Of a stretch of 64,000 nt of DNA, positions 1 to 10,147 are shown in pieces. Below the pieces are notes generated by a model that saw only the letters and a program-made list of their open reading frames with translations, was not told the origin of the DNA and did not search any database. A program made the translations under genes and the position numbers. The DNA lies in contig NZ_JAANOP010000004.1 of NCBI RefSeq assembly GCF_011250515.1, positions 1 through 64,000 of the forward strand. The letters run 5' to 3'. Position 1 is the first letter of the stretch. Every line of letters begins with the position of its first letter. The DNA is from Aquirufa ecclesiirivi (GTDB lineage: Bacteria > Bacteroidota > Bacteroidia > Cytophagales > Spirosomataceae).

Positions 1-3000
1 GAGCAAGTACTACGACTAACCCAATTAGTAAACCGAGTGTCTCTGGAATCGATTTTGGACAGCCTGTTCAGGTTGTATTTACAAACGGAATAGCCCAAGT
101 AGATTTGATTTTATACCAAGTGGAAACTGCGAATATCCAAGTAAGTGATGGTATTATATCAGCTAAATCAGCGTTTTCAATTCAGGTAAAATCTAATGCT
201 GCTACTCATTTTGTTATAAGTGGTCAATCAAGTCAACAAGCTGGAAGCACCCAGACTTTGAGCATAAAAGCGGTAGATACTTATGGGAATGTGGATACAA
301 AATTTCAGGGAGGTTTTTCGGATGTAAATCTTCTTTTCACAGGGGCCAATACTTCTTTAAATCCAGTATTGAATCCTTCAGTTCAAGGTCGATATATAAA
401 AGGGACATTCAATCAAGGTTTAGTCGTTTTGTTTAATCAAGGAGTTGCATCGGTGGATTTGACTTTGTTTAGGGCAGAGCATGCATCCATTGTTGTATCG
501 AGTGGAGTTTTAGTCAGTAGTCCATTAGGGATTCAAGTAAATGCTAGCTCAACTACTCATTTTGTGATTAGTGGAACTGCGACCCAACAAGCTGGAGCAA
601 CGCAGACTTTGGGTATAAAAGGTTTAGATGCCTATGGGAATGAGGCTATTGAATATTCAGGAACAAAAACACTGATTTTTTCTGGGGCAAGTACTACAAC
701 CAACCAAATAGGTAAACCGAGTGTTTCTGCGGTAGATTTTGGCCAGCCAGTTCAGGTGGTTTTCACGAACGGAATGGCTCAGGTTGATTTGATTTTATAC
801 CAAGTGGAAACGGCGAATATCCAGGTAAGTGATGGTAGCATATCAGCCAAATCAGCGTTTTCAATTCAGGTAAAATCTAATGCTGCTACTCATTTTGTTA
901 TAAGTGGTCAATCAAGTCAACAAGCTGGAAGCTCCCAGACTTTGAGCATAAAAGCGGTAGATACTTATGGGAATGTGGATACAAAATTTCAGGGAGGTTT
1001 TTCGGATGTAAATCTTGTTTTCACAGGGGCCAATACTTCTTTAAATCCAGTATTGAATCCCTTAGTCAAGGGTCGATATGCAATTGGGATATTCAATAAA
1101 GGTCTAGCTGTATTGTTTAATAAAGGAGTAGCATCGGTGGATTTGACTTTGTATAAGGCAGAGCAGGCATCCATTGTTGTTTCGAATGGAGTTTTAGTCA
1201 GTAGCCCATTAGGGATTCAGGTTAGTGCGGGGCCCCTTCAAAATTTCCGATTATCCTTGCAAAATCAGTTTCAAATAAATCAAGTTGTTGGAGAGAATAA
1301 TCTATTAACGGCACTGGATGCTTATGGGAATGTAGCTACTAGTTTTGATCCCGCATTAGATCCTATTAAAGTAAGTACAGACCTTCCTGGGATCGTAGTA
1401 GGATTGGGGGGAAATTCCCCTTTTGTCATCCATCAAGCCACACAATTGGTCCAAGGGATTGCTAATCTGAAAACACTAGGATTTAACTATTTGGGAGAAG
1501 CAGGGGAAGGAAGCTTTACATTTTCAACGGCTTCAGGCATTAAAGTAAAAAGTGCTTTGGTCGTGATATACCCCAATAAACAAAGTAATTATCGCTTTAA
1601 AATATCAGGGGAATCTATTCAAGTGGCAGGAAGAAGTCAAGTACTAACTGTGGCTATTCAGGATACTTTAGGAAATGCTTTAAGCACATTTAATGGATTT
1701 ATGAAAGTGGTATTTTCTGGAGCAAATGGTACTCTTACTCAAAATGCTAGTCCAATTGTCTATAATAATTTGAATTTACCTATTCCATTTGGAACACCAA
1801 CATCCTTGTATTTTGAACAAGGTGTCGCTCGAGCGCAAGTGTCATTGTATCGGGCAGAATTGGCTAGTATTGGAGCTAGAGAATTAGGAACCAGTGAAAT
1901 ACCTTTGGATCAAGACAAATTAACTATTCAAGTTAAAGCATCGGATTTATATCAATTAGTCCCTGCATTAACGAGTCCCCAATATACCAGGCAAATATTT
2001 TCTGGAACAAATACCTTAACCGCTCAGGATGAATATGGCAATATTTGTTTGGAGTTTAATCCAGCGAATAATCCCATTATCCTTTCATTGACAAGCGAAG
2101 GCAGTGTTGGATTGAAGAGTTTGGGAGACACGAAAATCTTATCTCGCTCGACAGACTTTATTCAAGGTGTAGCGAATTTAAGTCAGCTGGGCTTTTATTA
2201 CACAGGCTTAGAGGGGAATAGGAGCTTTGTTTTTACGGCTAAAACAGGAATTACAGCAACTAGTAATCCTGTTCAACTAGTTAAATCTCCCCAATCGGTA
2301 TTTTTGCATATTTCAGGTAATTCAACCCAAATAGCGGGAGACTCACAATGGTTTCAAATTCAAGCTCTTAATGCCAACAATGAACTGGTAGCCGATTATC
2401 AAGGAAATAAATCACTCTTGTTTTTTGGCGCAGGAAATGCAATAGCGAATCAATATGTTCCAATTATTCAAGACACATTAAGTAATACGCAAGGATACTT
2501 TGGGAAGCCTATACTTGTCAATTTTACGGGTGGAAAAGCCCGTGTAAAAATAAACTTGTATTTGGCTGAAACCGCTCTTTTAACAACAAGAGAATCCATG
2601 AATACGGGCGCCATTGCTGGAGATTCATGGGCAATTCAAGTAAGAGCAAAAAAAGTAGCCCAGATAGTTTCCAACATTAGCGGTCCACAAACCAATGCTC
2701 GCCCATTTGTAGGTATAAATACGCTAACGGTTAAAGACGCTTATGGGAATATTTGCCTTGATTTTGATGCATCTAAAACTCCCGTTACGGTATCTAACAC
2801 AGCCAATGCCCTAATCACCGGATTGGGCTTTGAAAAAGGAAATATATTAAATCAATCAACAGATTTTGTGCATGGAGTAGCCAATTTAACAGCTTTAGGA
2901 CTGAGCTATTATAGTCCATCGATAGCCTCCAAAAGTGCCAAAAAATGGATCAATTCTGCTAAGCAAGCTCAGAAATTGCAAAATAGTCAAGCAGAACCCT

Positions 3001-6000
3001 ATGCACCTAGTTTTATTTTTTCATTGACTTTTGAATCGAGTTTGATAAGTACCTCAACTAGCAGTATACAGATTGCTGGTCCAGAGGAACGTTTGGTCAT
3101 TACCGGTTCAAATTTACATTTTTCAGGGAAAAGTCAATTTATCAAAATTCAAGCTAAAGATGCACAGGGTGTTTTAGTAAGAACTTACTCTGGAATCAAA
3201 ACCTTACATTTTTTAGAATCAGCCGCCACAGGTATTTCAGGTACCATAGCCATTGCTCAGGGAATCCCTTTTGGTAATGATACTCCCATTGAGTTTTTTG
3301 AAGGTTCCGCAACCCTTGAAATGATTTTATACAATTTATCAGCAAAGGATACCATTCAGGTTCATGACGGATCCATAGGTAGCGACTTGCCTTCTGATAA
3401 ATTAGTGACTCAAGTCGTTTTAGGGAATGTCAGTAACCCAAGCAACGGGAATCAATATGAAGTAACGGAAGATATCTATTTCTCATTTGATGCTCGACAA
3501 ATCCCTGTTTGGACGATCCAAGGCAGATATGTTGTTTTACGAATTGATAAGAGCAAAATCTCGAATGAGCAGTTAGCCGATTCTCAGACCATGGCCAAAT
3601 TAGTGGAAAGAACGGATGCGCTTTATGAATTTTACAAAAATACGCTAGGCTACGAACCTCCAGGAGGTAACCCCAATTTTGGCTATAAAACCAGTGTGTT
3701 TTTTGGCATTCCTTCTTGTGGTTCTGGTTGTGGATTGGTAGGAGCCAAAGGAATTGAAGTCAGTGGTTTTGATCATATATATTTCAATCTAAAAAATAAT
3801 ACCAATGTTAACCGTGATGTAATTTTAGCATATGAATTTGGGCGAAATTTCTTTGATTTTAGCAGTAAAGTTTTATTCCCTTTTACTCCAAATTCCAACG
3901 AGAAAAATGGAGGAATGGCGGAGGCCTTTGCCAGTTTATTTACCGCTTATGCCTTTGATCAAATTATTACTGATGCAGATCAAAGACGCTATAATGAGTC
4001 GCTCATCAATATTCAGTGGTTTAAGGAGAATTTCATTGGCTATATCAATGATTTGCAAGCTAATCCCTATAATGTTTGGGCAAAATGGGATCGTATCGGA
4101 TACAATGATTACAATCGAGGAACGGGTACCAATACGGATGATGAACCTGCTTGGAAGTCGGTAGGGCTCCTGCAAGGTATTATTGACACCTTTGGTAAGT
4201 CGACCATTTTCCCCAAATTCTTTCTTGAATTAAGAAAAATGCCTCGTGTCAATAGTATTGAAGATGCGCTCAGTAATATCGCACTCGCTACGGCCTCTTG
4301 TACCCAAACCAATTTGTTGCCATTTTTTAAAAATGTAGTCAAATTTAACCTAAACGCTTCCGCCGAAGCTACCTTGAATGCTTTGCCCATTCATGCGGAT
4401 CGACTAATTCGCTATGAAAACTTACTTTGGTTTTTATCTCCTTTTCATACGGTCCGCATTAATATTCGAAGTATCAACTACCTAAATAACCAAAATTGGT
4501 ATGTGATTAAAAAAGGGAATGTCATCGTTTCATCAAGCCAACATGGGAATAACGAAATTCCTTATTCCATCCTAGGCAATCAAAATGAGGTGAATCTGAC
4601 CATCGAAATGCAAGATGCCAATCATCAAGTATTGGATTCCTATACCATCACAGTTAAGAAAAGGCATCAAATTAATTTATTCGATTACCCAGAAGATTTA
4701 CATGCCTTTTATCTAGCAAATCGATCCTCAAAAATTTACCAAGAGTCAGGAAAAGTAGTGATCGAAAACTTAAGTCCTACGCTCTTTGATCATGGGCTTT
4801 TGAGACGGGCTTTTAGAATCGTAAAAAATCGTACGATGCGCTTTACGAGCACCATGCAGAGGATAGGCCCCAATTTTAATGCAGGTGTGATTACCAATTA
4901 TTCCACTTTGGTAACGGGAGGTACTTTTTATGGGACAGGTTCACTCCGACTAGGTTATGATATTGGACAGAATAATACCGCAAGCAATTTTACACTAAAT
5001 CACTATGCCTATTCTCAAAATATGTTAAAATCGGGAGCAGAATTGAGCGTAGTCAATGTTGGAGTAGAATCCGTCGGTTTCAGTCAAAAGACTTATTTTT
5101 CCAATTTGATCTATCAAGATGTGACTGATACCGATGGGGATGGTTTAGTGGATTTTGAAGATAATTGCCCCAGTACCTATAATCCCAATCAATTAGATAC
5201 GGATAACGATGGCTTAGGAAATGTTTGTGATGATGACCTAGATAATGATGGGAATCCCAATAGCACAGATCCCAATCCTTTGATTGCCTTGGCCAATGAT
5301 GATGTCATCCAACAAGATTTTAATGCAGGTCCCATATCGCTTAATATTTTAAGTAATGATGATTTTATACCAAGTTCAAATCTAAGTATTACTAAGATTT
5401 CAGGTACGGCTTTGGGCAATGTTGCTTTTCAAGCTTCTACAGGCCTCATGACTTATACACCTACGCTGGCAGATGCCGATTCTGTTTCTTTGACTTATCA
5501 GGTTTGTTATCTTCCTACGGGAATTTGTGCTACGGCTAAAGTTAACATATTAAATACTTGGCAAGCTTCTAAATTTATTCTTAATGGAAGCGCTAGTCAG
5601 GTGGCAGGAACGATTCAAACGGTCACCATTCGCGCTACTACCAAAAATGGAACGATCGTTACGGATTATACAGGAAACAAGCCATTGGTATTTTCTGGAA
5701 CTAATTCATCCTCTGCACCAACCTATAAATCACGGGTGAATGGAGTTGTTTTTGGAGAAAATACCCCTGTCGATTTTATCAATGGTATTGCCCAAGTGAA
5801 TCTGTTGATTTACAAATCTGGTTTGGATTCTATTAGTGCTCAGGATGTATATATTCAGACCAAAGGTTCTGATAGATTGGGAGTACAGGTTTCGGCCAAA
5901 GCATTTCAAAAGTTGGCCGTACAATTACAAAGTCCACAAGTAAATCAAACACCATTTTACGGGTTCAATACGTTGATAGCCCAAGATGAATATGATAATC

Positions 6001-9000
6001 CTGTAAGCTCATTTAATGCATCCTTAAATCCGATCACCATCAGTTCTAATCAAGGGGGAGTGATTTCAGGCCTATCGGGAGGAAATCGATTAACGAGTTC
6101 CAGCGATTTTCAATTAGGGAGAGCTAATTTAACCCAACTGGGAATAACTTATACGGGTAATATAGGTTCAGATACTTTGATTTTTCAGCCTGTAACAGGT
6201 TTGGGAACCAAGGCCAGAATGGAAATTTTGTCGGAACTCATTAAGCCTTCTCAAATACATTTATCGGGCGATTCGATTCAAGTGGCGGGCAGCTCACAAT
6301 TTCTTACCCTACAAGTTTTGAATGATTTGGGGGAGCTAGTTGATACCTATACTGGGACCAAAAGCTTACTTTTTAGTGGAGCTCAGAACTCGGTCAACCC
6401 TGTTCTTTTTCCGCAGGTTCTAGACAATCAATCACAAATCAGAAATTTTGGTTCGGTAACGAATGTGGATTTTGTAGAAGGAATAGCCCAAGTATCCATG
6501 AAATTATTCCATGCTTCCTTGGCTCAGATTCAAGTTCAAATTTTGGAAGATACGTTAATTTCGAGTATGCTGCCTGTCATGGTAAAAGCAGGACCTTTGG
6601 CCAAGTTTGATTTGCAAATGACTAGCCCTCAAACCACAGAAACGCCATTTGTGGGTGTAAATACATTGAGTGCCTTGGACGCTTATGGGAATCTTATTAC
6701 TGATTTTAACGCAGCCTTACAGCCTATTCAAGTAACGAGTACTTTACCCGGATTTATCTTTGGCCTTTCCGGTGGAGATCAACTCACTAATTCCAGCGAT
6801 TTTGTGCAGGGAATAGCGAATTTGAGTGCCTTGAAGATGCTATACTTAGGTGCTGAGGGGAAAGGATTTTTTACCTTCAAAAGCAGTTCGGGTATTCAAA
6901 TTACCAGTAATCTGATTGAAATGTTGATGGCAGATTTTGATGGAGATGGAATCCCCAATTCTATGGAATGCTATCAAACATTTACGCTGCAAGGGAACTG
7001 TCAAGATTTTGATGGTGATGGCTTAGTGAACTCCAGAGATACTGATTCAGATGGTGATGGTATTCCCGATGAACGAGAAAAGAATCGAGATTCAGATGGA
7101 GATCGACATGCCGATTATTTAGACCTAGATTCGGATAATGATGGGATATTGGATTCCATTGAAGCAGAATTTGATCCTGATGGAGATGGAATTCCCAATT
7201 ATTTGGATTTGGATTCAGACAATGATGGCATCATGGATGCATGGGAAGCCAGTAACAATGCCCGCGGGAATCTGGATGATAATTACGATGGCCGTGTGGA
7301 TAAAAATGGACTATTGCCAGATAACAATGGAAATGGATTGGCGGATTTCTTAGAAACAGGCTTTGGCGGAAAACCAGCTCCTATACCCGATACAGACAAT
7401 GATACTAAGCCGGATTATGTTGATCTTGATTCCGATAATGATCAAATTTTGGATGCCCAGGAGGGGACTAAGGATATAGATGGGGATAGTTTTCCCAATT
7501 ACCGTGATTTAGATTCAGATGGGGATTGGTTAGGAGATCAAGATGAGCGAAATGTAGATCATGATTTGGATGGCATTCCAAATTACTTGGATTTGGATTC
7601 AGATGACGATGGTATACCAGATGCCTGGGAAGGTAAAAATAAGTGTGCCACGTGTCAACAAATGAAAGACGATTTAGATGATGGATGGGACGACCGTGGG
7701 CAATATGTTAGGGTCATAGATACTGATTCTGATGGTACATCGGATTTTTTAGATTTGGATTCAGATAATGATTGTATCCCAGATCGTTTCGAATTGGGAG
7801 CCGATGGGGATGGGGATGAAATTCCGAATTTTCGAGATTTGGATTCGGACAATGATGGCATGTTGGATACACAAGAAGCAGGAGATTGTCAACAACCTAG
7901 AGATAGTGATTCGGACGGATTATATGACTTTGAAGACCCTGATGCAGATAATGATACCATTCCGGATAGCGTAGAAGTTGGACCAATCCCGACTAATCCA
8001 GTGGATACGGATATGGATGGGAAGGCGGATTATTTGGATGTGGATTCGGATAATGATGGAATTCCAGATGCCGTGGAGGCAGGATTAAACCCTAGCAAAC
8101 CAGTGGATTCGGATGGTGATGGCAAAGCGAATTATCGAGATCTTGACTCAGATAATGACACGATACCTGATTCGGTAGAGGCGGGCATAAACCTGAATAA
8201 ACCTGTAGATACCGACTTAGACAGTAATGCTGATTATTTAGATTTGGATTCAGACCAAGATGGAATGTCGGATGAATTGGAGGCAGGATTGGACCCCACA
8301 AATCCTATCGATAGTGATTTAGATAGTCAAGAGGATTTTCGAGATTTGGATTCCGATAACGATGGCATCCCCGATGCAGTGGAAGCAGGTAATTTCTTGC
8401 AGCCTATAGACAGCGATGCTGATGGAAAACCCGATTACCGCGATGTTGACTCTGATAATGATGGTATTTTAGATGCCATAGAAGTTGGTCCTAATTCGAG
8501 TAAACCTTTGGATACTGATGGAGACGGACGAGTAGATTATCGAGATACAGATTCTGATAACGATGGTATGTTGGATGGTTTAGAAGCAGGGAAAGATTTA
8601 ACCAAACCGGTGGATAGTGATGGCGATGGATCTTCGGATTACCGCGATACAGATTCGGATAACGATGGTATTCCTGATGCTCTTGAGGCTGGATCAGACC
8701 CCAAAAATCCTTTGGATACAGACAAGGATGGTCAAGAAGATTTTAGAGATTTGGATTCAGATAATGATACGATTCCTGATTCTATTGAAGCGGGGCTTGA
8801 TGTTGTCATTCCTGTAGATACCGATCAAGATGGCTTAGCCAATTACCGTGATCTGGATTCTGACGGAGATAGTATTCCTGATCGGGTAGAGGCGGGTTCG
8901 AATCCATTAAATCCAGTAGATACGGACGGTGATAGTTACCCAGACTATGTAGATCTTGACTCTGATAATGATACGATTCCCGATATGTGGGAAGTTGGTC

Positions 9001-9671
9001 CAGATGTGAATCACCCTTGGGATACCGACTTAGATGGGAAAGAAGATTTTCGAGATGTGGATTCTGATAATGATGGCATCCCTGATCAAGTGGAAGTCGG
9101 GCCTAATGTCCTAATTCCATTAGATTCAGATCAAGATTTGCTTCCTGATTACCGAGATGTGGACTCTGACAACAATGGATTAACGGATACGGTAGAGGCC
9201 GGTCCTAATCCATTACAACCCTTGGATACGGATGTAGACGGAATTGCAGATTACCGAGATACAGATGATGACAATGATGATATAATTGACGCCTTAGAAA
9301 ATGACATCAATTATGGAGGATTACCAGATTGTGACAAAGATGGAATTGATAATCGGGTGGATTCAGGCATTTGCGAGATTTTTGCACCACAGGCTATTTC
9401 ACCCAATCAAGATGGGTTAAACGATGTGCTTGTCATCCCAGGGATATTTAGGATGCAACCCAATCGATTAGTAATTTATAACCGCTGGGGAGAGGTCGTT
9501 TATGAAATGGATAATTATCAGAATAATTGGGGAGGTTTAACGGATAAAACCATAGGAATTTTGACCAACGATGGGCGATTGCCTGATGGGACTTATTATT
9601 ATATGGTTGATTTCTTTGGAAAGTATCCGAATATTAGAACTTTCGTGTACATCAATCGATTAGCGAAATAA
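1..9671 (+). CDS. Giant modular secreted adhesin-like protein, T9SS type B substrate (5' end outside window)
   Basis: The reading frame is open from base 3, so the gene starts upstream; the TTG at 105 is an internal codon, not a start. About 3220 residues are visible. In order: tandem Ig/filamin-like modules of about 114 residues (to about 3400), a region resembling a gluzincin peptidase with a degenerate active site (about 3480-4420), a short thrombospondin type 3 stretch with two Cys (about 5127-5280), a cadherin-like domain rich in Asn-Asp (about 5300-5560), more Ig-like modules (to about 6920), a long Asp-rich DSDNDG repeat array (about 6930-9340), and a C-terminal gliding-motility-type sorting domain (about 9370-9671) with the FAPQAISPNQDGLND and YNRWGEVVY signatures. 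The family knowledge is that such domains direct export through the type IX system and attachment at the cell surface. Adhesion is inferred from the architecture; the ligand is unknown. Confidence 0.9.
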   Translation, partial: ASTTTNPISKPSVSGIDFGQPVQVVFTNGIAQVDLILYQVETANIQVSDGIISAKSAFSIQVKSNAATHFVISGQSSQQAGSTQTLSIKAVDTYGNVDTKFQGGFSDVNLLFTGANTSLNPVLNPSVQGRYIKGTFNQGLVVLFNQGVASVDLTLFRAEHASIVVSSGVLVSSPLGIQVNASSTTHFVISGTATQQAGATQTLGIKGLDAYGNEAIEYSGTKTLIFSGASTTTNQIGKPSVSAVDFGQPVQVVFTNGMAQVDLILYQVETANIQVSDGSISAKSAFSIQVKSNAATHFVISGQSSQQAGSSQTLSIKAVDTYGNVDTKFQGGFSDVNLVFTGANTSLNPVLNPLVKGRYAIGIFNKGLAVLFNKGVASVDLTLYKAEQASIVVSNGVLVSSPLGIQVSAGPLQNFRLSLQNQFQINQVVGENNLLTALDAYGNVATSFDPALDPIKVSTDLPGIVVGLGGNSPFVIHQATQLVQGIANLKTLGFNYLGEAGEGSFTFSTASGIKVKSALVVIYPNKQSNYRFKISGESIQVAGRSQVLTVAIQDTLGNALSTFNGFMKVVFSGANGTLTQNASPIVYNNLNLPIPFGTPTSLYFEQGVARAQVSLYRAELASIGARELGTSEIPLDQDKLTIQVKASDLYQLVPALTSPQYTRQIFSGTNTLTAQDEYGNICLEFNPANNPIILSLTSEGSVGLKSLGDTKILSRSTDFIQGVANLSQLGFYYTGLEGNRSFVFTAKTGITATSNPVQLVKSPQSVFLHISGNSTQIAGDSQWFQIQALNANNELVADYQGNKSLLFFGAGNAIANQYVPIIQDTLSNTQGYFGKPILVNFTGGKARVKINLYLAETALLTTRESMNTGAIAGDSWAIQVRAKKVAQIVSNISGPQTNARPFVGINTLTVKDAYGNICLDFDASKTPVTVSNTANALITGLGFEKGNILNQSTDFVHGVANLTALGLSYYSPSIASKSAKKWINSAKQAQKLQNSQAEPYAPSFIFSLTFESSLISTSTSSIQIAGPEERLVITGSNLHFSGKSQFIKIQAKDAQGVLVRTYSGIKTLHFLESAATGISGTIAIAQGIPFGNDTPIEFFEGSATLEMILYNLSAKDTIQVHDGSIGSDLPSDKLVTQVVLGNVSNPSNGNQYEVTEDIYFSFDARQIPVWTIQGRYVVLRIDKSKISNEQLADSQTMAKLVERTDALYEFYKNTLGYEPPGGNPNFGYKTSVFFGIPSCGSGCGLVGAKGIEVSGFDHIYFNLKNNTNVNRDVILAYEFGRNFFDFSSKVLFPFTPNSNEKNGGMAEAFASLFTAYAFDQIITDADQRRYNESLINIQWFKENFIGYINDLQANPYNVWAKWDRIGYNDYNRGTGTNTDDEPAWKSVGLLQGIIDTFGKSTIFPKFFLELRKMPRVNSIEDALSNIALATASCTQTNLLPFFKNVVKFNLNASAEATLNALPIHADRLIRYENLLWFLSPFHTVRINIRSINYLNNQNWYVIKKGNVIVSSSQHGNNEIPYSILGNQNEVNLTIEMQDANHQVLDSYTITVKKRHQINLFDYPEDLHAFYLANRSSKIYQESGKVVIENLSPTLFDHGLLRRAFRIVKNRTMRFTSTMQRIGPNFNAGVITNYSTLVTGGTFYGTGSLRLGYDIGQNNTASNFTLNHYAYSQNMLKSGAELSVVNVGVESVGFSQKTYFSNLIYQDVTDTDGDGLVDFEDNCPSTYNPNQLDTDNDGLGNVCDDDLDNDGNPNSTDPNPLIALANDDVIQQDFNAGPISLNILSNDDFIPSSNLSITKISGTALGNVAFQASTGLMTYTPTLADADSVSLTYQVCYLPTGICATAKVNILNTWQASKFILNGSASQVAGTIQTVTIRATTKNGTIVTDYTGNKPLVFSGTNSSSAPTYKSRVNGVVFGENTPVDFINGIAQVNLLIYKSGLDSISAQDVYIQTKGSDRLGVQVSAKAFQKLAVQLQSPQVNQTPFYGFNTLIAQDEYDNPVSSFNASLNPITISSNQGGVISGLSGGNRLTSSSDFQLGRANLTQLGITYTGNIGSDTLIFQPVTGLGTKARMEILSELIKPSQIHLSGDSIQVAGSSQFLTLQVLNDLGELVDTYTGTKSLLFSGAQNSVNPVLFPQVLDNQSQIRNFGSVTNVDFVEGIAQVSMKLFHASLAQIQVQILEDTLISSMLPVMVKAGPLAKFDLQMTSPQTTETPFVGVNTLSALDAYGNLITDFNAALQPIQVTSTLPGFIFGLSGGDQLTNSSDFVQGIANLSALKMLYLGAEGKGFFTFKSSSGIQITSNLIEMLMADFDGDGIPNSMECYQTFTLQGNCQDFDGDGLVNSRDTDSDGDGIPDEREKNRDSDGDRHADYLDLDSDNDGILDSIEAEFDPDGDGIPNYLDLDSDNDGIMDAWEASNNARGNLDDNYDGRVDKNGLLPDNNGNGLADFLETGFGGKPAPIPDTDNDTKPDYVDLDSDNDQILDAQEGTKDIDGDSFPNYRDLDSDGDWLGDQDERNVDHDLDGIPNYLDLDSDDDGIPDAWEGKNKCATCQQMKDDLDDGWDDRGQYVRVIDTDSDGTSDFLDLDSDNDCIPDRFELGADGDGDEIPNFRDLDSDNDGMLDTQEAGDCQQPRDSDSDGLYDFEDPDADNDTIPDSVEVGPIPTNPVDTDMDGKADYLDVDSDNDGIPDAVEAGLNPSKPVDSDGDGKANYRDLDSDNDTIPDSVEAGINLNKPVDTDLDSNADYLDLDSDQDGMSDELEAGLDPTNPIDSDLDSQEDFRDLDSDNDGIPDAVEAGNFLQPIDSDADGKPDYRDVDSDNDGILDAIEVGPNSSKPLDTDGDGRVDYRDTDSDNDGMLDGLEAGKDLTKPVDSDGDGSSDYRDTDSDNDGIPDALEAGSDPKNPLDTDKDGQEDFRDLDSDNDTIPDSIEAGLDVVIPVDTDQDGLANYRDLDSDGDSIPDRVEAGSNPLNPVDTDGDSYPDYVDLDSDNDTIPDMWEVGPDVNHPWDTDLDGKEDFRDVDSDNDGIPDQVEVGPNVLIPLDSDQDLLPDYRDVDSDNNGLTDTVEAGPNPLQPLDTDVDGIADYRDTDDDNDDIIDALENDINYGGLPDCDKDGIDNRVDSGICEIFAPQAISPNQDGLNDVLVIPGIFRMQPNRLVIYNRWGEVVYEMDNYQNNWGGLTDKTIGILTNDGRLPDGTYYYMVDFFGKYPNIRTFVYINRLAK
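3..1226 (+). repeat. Tandem 684-nt duplication inside the giant adhesin gene
   Basis: Bases 3-542 and 687-1226 align at a constant offset of 684 nt, which is exactly 228 codons or two Ig-like modules. Long stretches are nearly identical, for example the block beginning near 105 and its partner near 789. Differences are scattered substitutions, denser toward the 3' end. The array probably continues to the left of the window. Confidence 0.9.
8001..9300 (+). repeat. About thirteen 102-nt (34-residue) Asp-rich calcium-binding repeats
   Basis: Each unit has the plan [V/L/I]D[T/S]D-x-DG...DYRD-[L/V/T]-DSDNDGIPD-x-[V/I]EAG...P, repeated with 33-34 residue spacing and no stop or frameshift. Less regular copies extend the array leftward to about 6930. 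The DxDxDG spacing is that of thrombospondin type 3 calcium-binding loops, so a stiff, calcium-dependent stalk before the surface anchor is the likely role (inference from the family). Codon use varies between units, which argues for old repeats kept at the protein level. Confidence 0.88.
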
Positions 9672-9691
9672 AGAGAATGGATTTGAGTTTT

Positions 9692-10141
9692 TTAATTAAG
9701 CTGCTGAATGTACAGGGAAATTAAATCGGGCTCAAATCCTTTTCTTAGCGCATATTGGTAGCACTTTTGTTTCTTGGACCATTCGTTGGGGTCTTTTACT
9801 TGGTTGAATTTTTCAATCAACATGGATTCCAGCCTGGCATCATAAGAGAGTTCTTTTAGCTCTTCCAAGGCTTTTTGAATCAAAGGGGCTTTCACTTGTA
9901 ATCGTTTAAGCTCAAATTTAATTTTATTTCTGCCCCAAGATTTTTGGTTGAATTTGGATCGAACAAAGAGCTTGGCAAAGCGCTCCTGATTGAGGTAATT
10001 GTTGTCTTCCAACCAATCCAAATACGTGGCTTGATCTTCAGGTAAGATAGCAAAGCTTCCCATTTTGACTTGTATTTCCCAAACACAGCGTTCCTGATAG
10101 GCACAGTAGCGAGCCAGTTTCTGTAAAACCTCCGATTTCAT
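9692..10141 (-). CDS. recX: Regulatory protein RecX
   Basis: A protein of 149 residues with the all-helical RecX layout: an N-terminal CAYQERCVWE segment, a central LDWLEDNNYLNQERFAKLFVRS segment split here by the usual helix turn, and a C-terminal ALRKGFEPDLI segment. RecX proteins bind RecA filaments and limit recombinase activity. The gene lies 6 bp after the hemA stop on the same strand, so the two are probably co-transcribed; I see no recA in the window. It converges on the giant adhesin gene with only about 20 bp between stops and no obvious hairpin. Family assignment rests on sequence pattern and length. Confidence 0.85.
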   Translation of the reverse strand: MKSEVLQKLARYCAYQERCVWEIQVKMGSFAILPEDQATYLDWLEDNNYLNQERFAKLFVRSKFNQKSWGRNKIKFELKRLQVKAPLIQKALEELKELSYDARLESMLIEKFNQVKDPNEWSKKQKCYQYALRKGFEPDLISLYIQQLN

Positions 10142-10147
10142 GGGAAA

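Noticed and set aside
3832-4390. Overlapping frames of 80-110 codons within the giant gene on both strands
   Set aside because: They are shadows of the main frame without their own start context or recognisable motifs.
6930-9340. Regular 102-nt periodicity suggested a CRISPR array or minisatellite
   Set aside because: The period is a continuous open frame with conserved Asp-rich protein motifs and no spacer-like unique segments.
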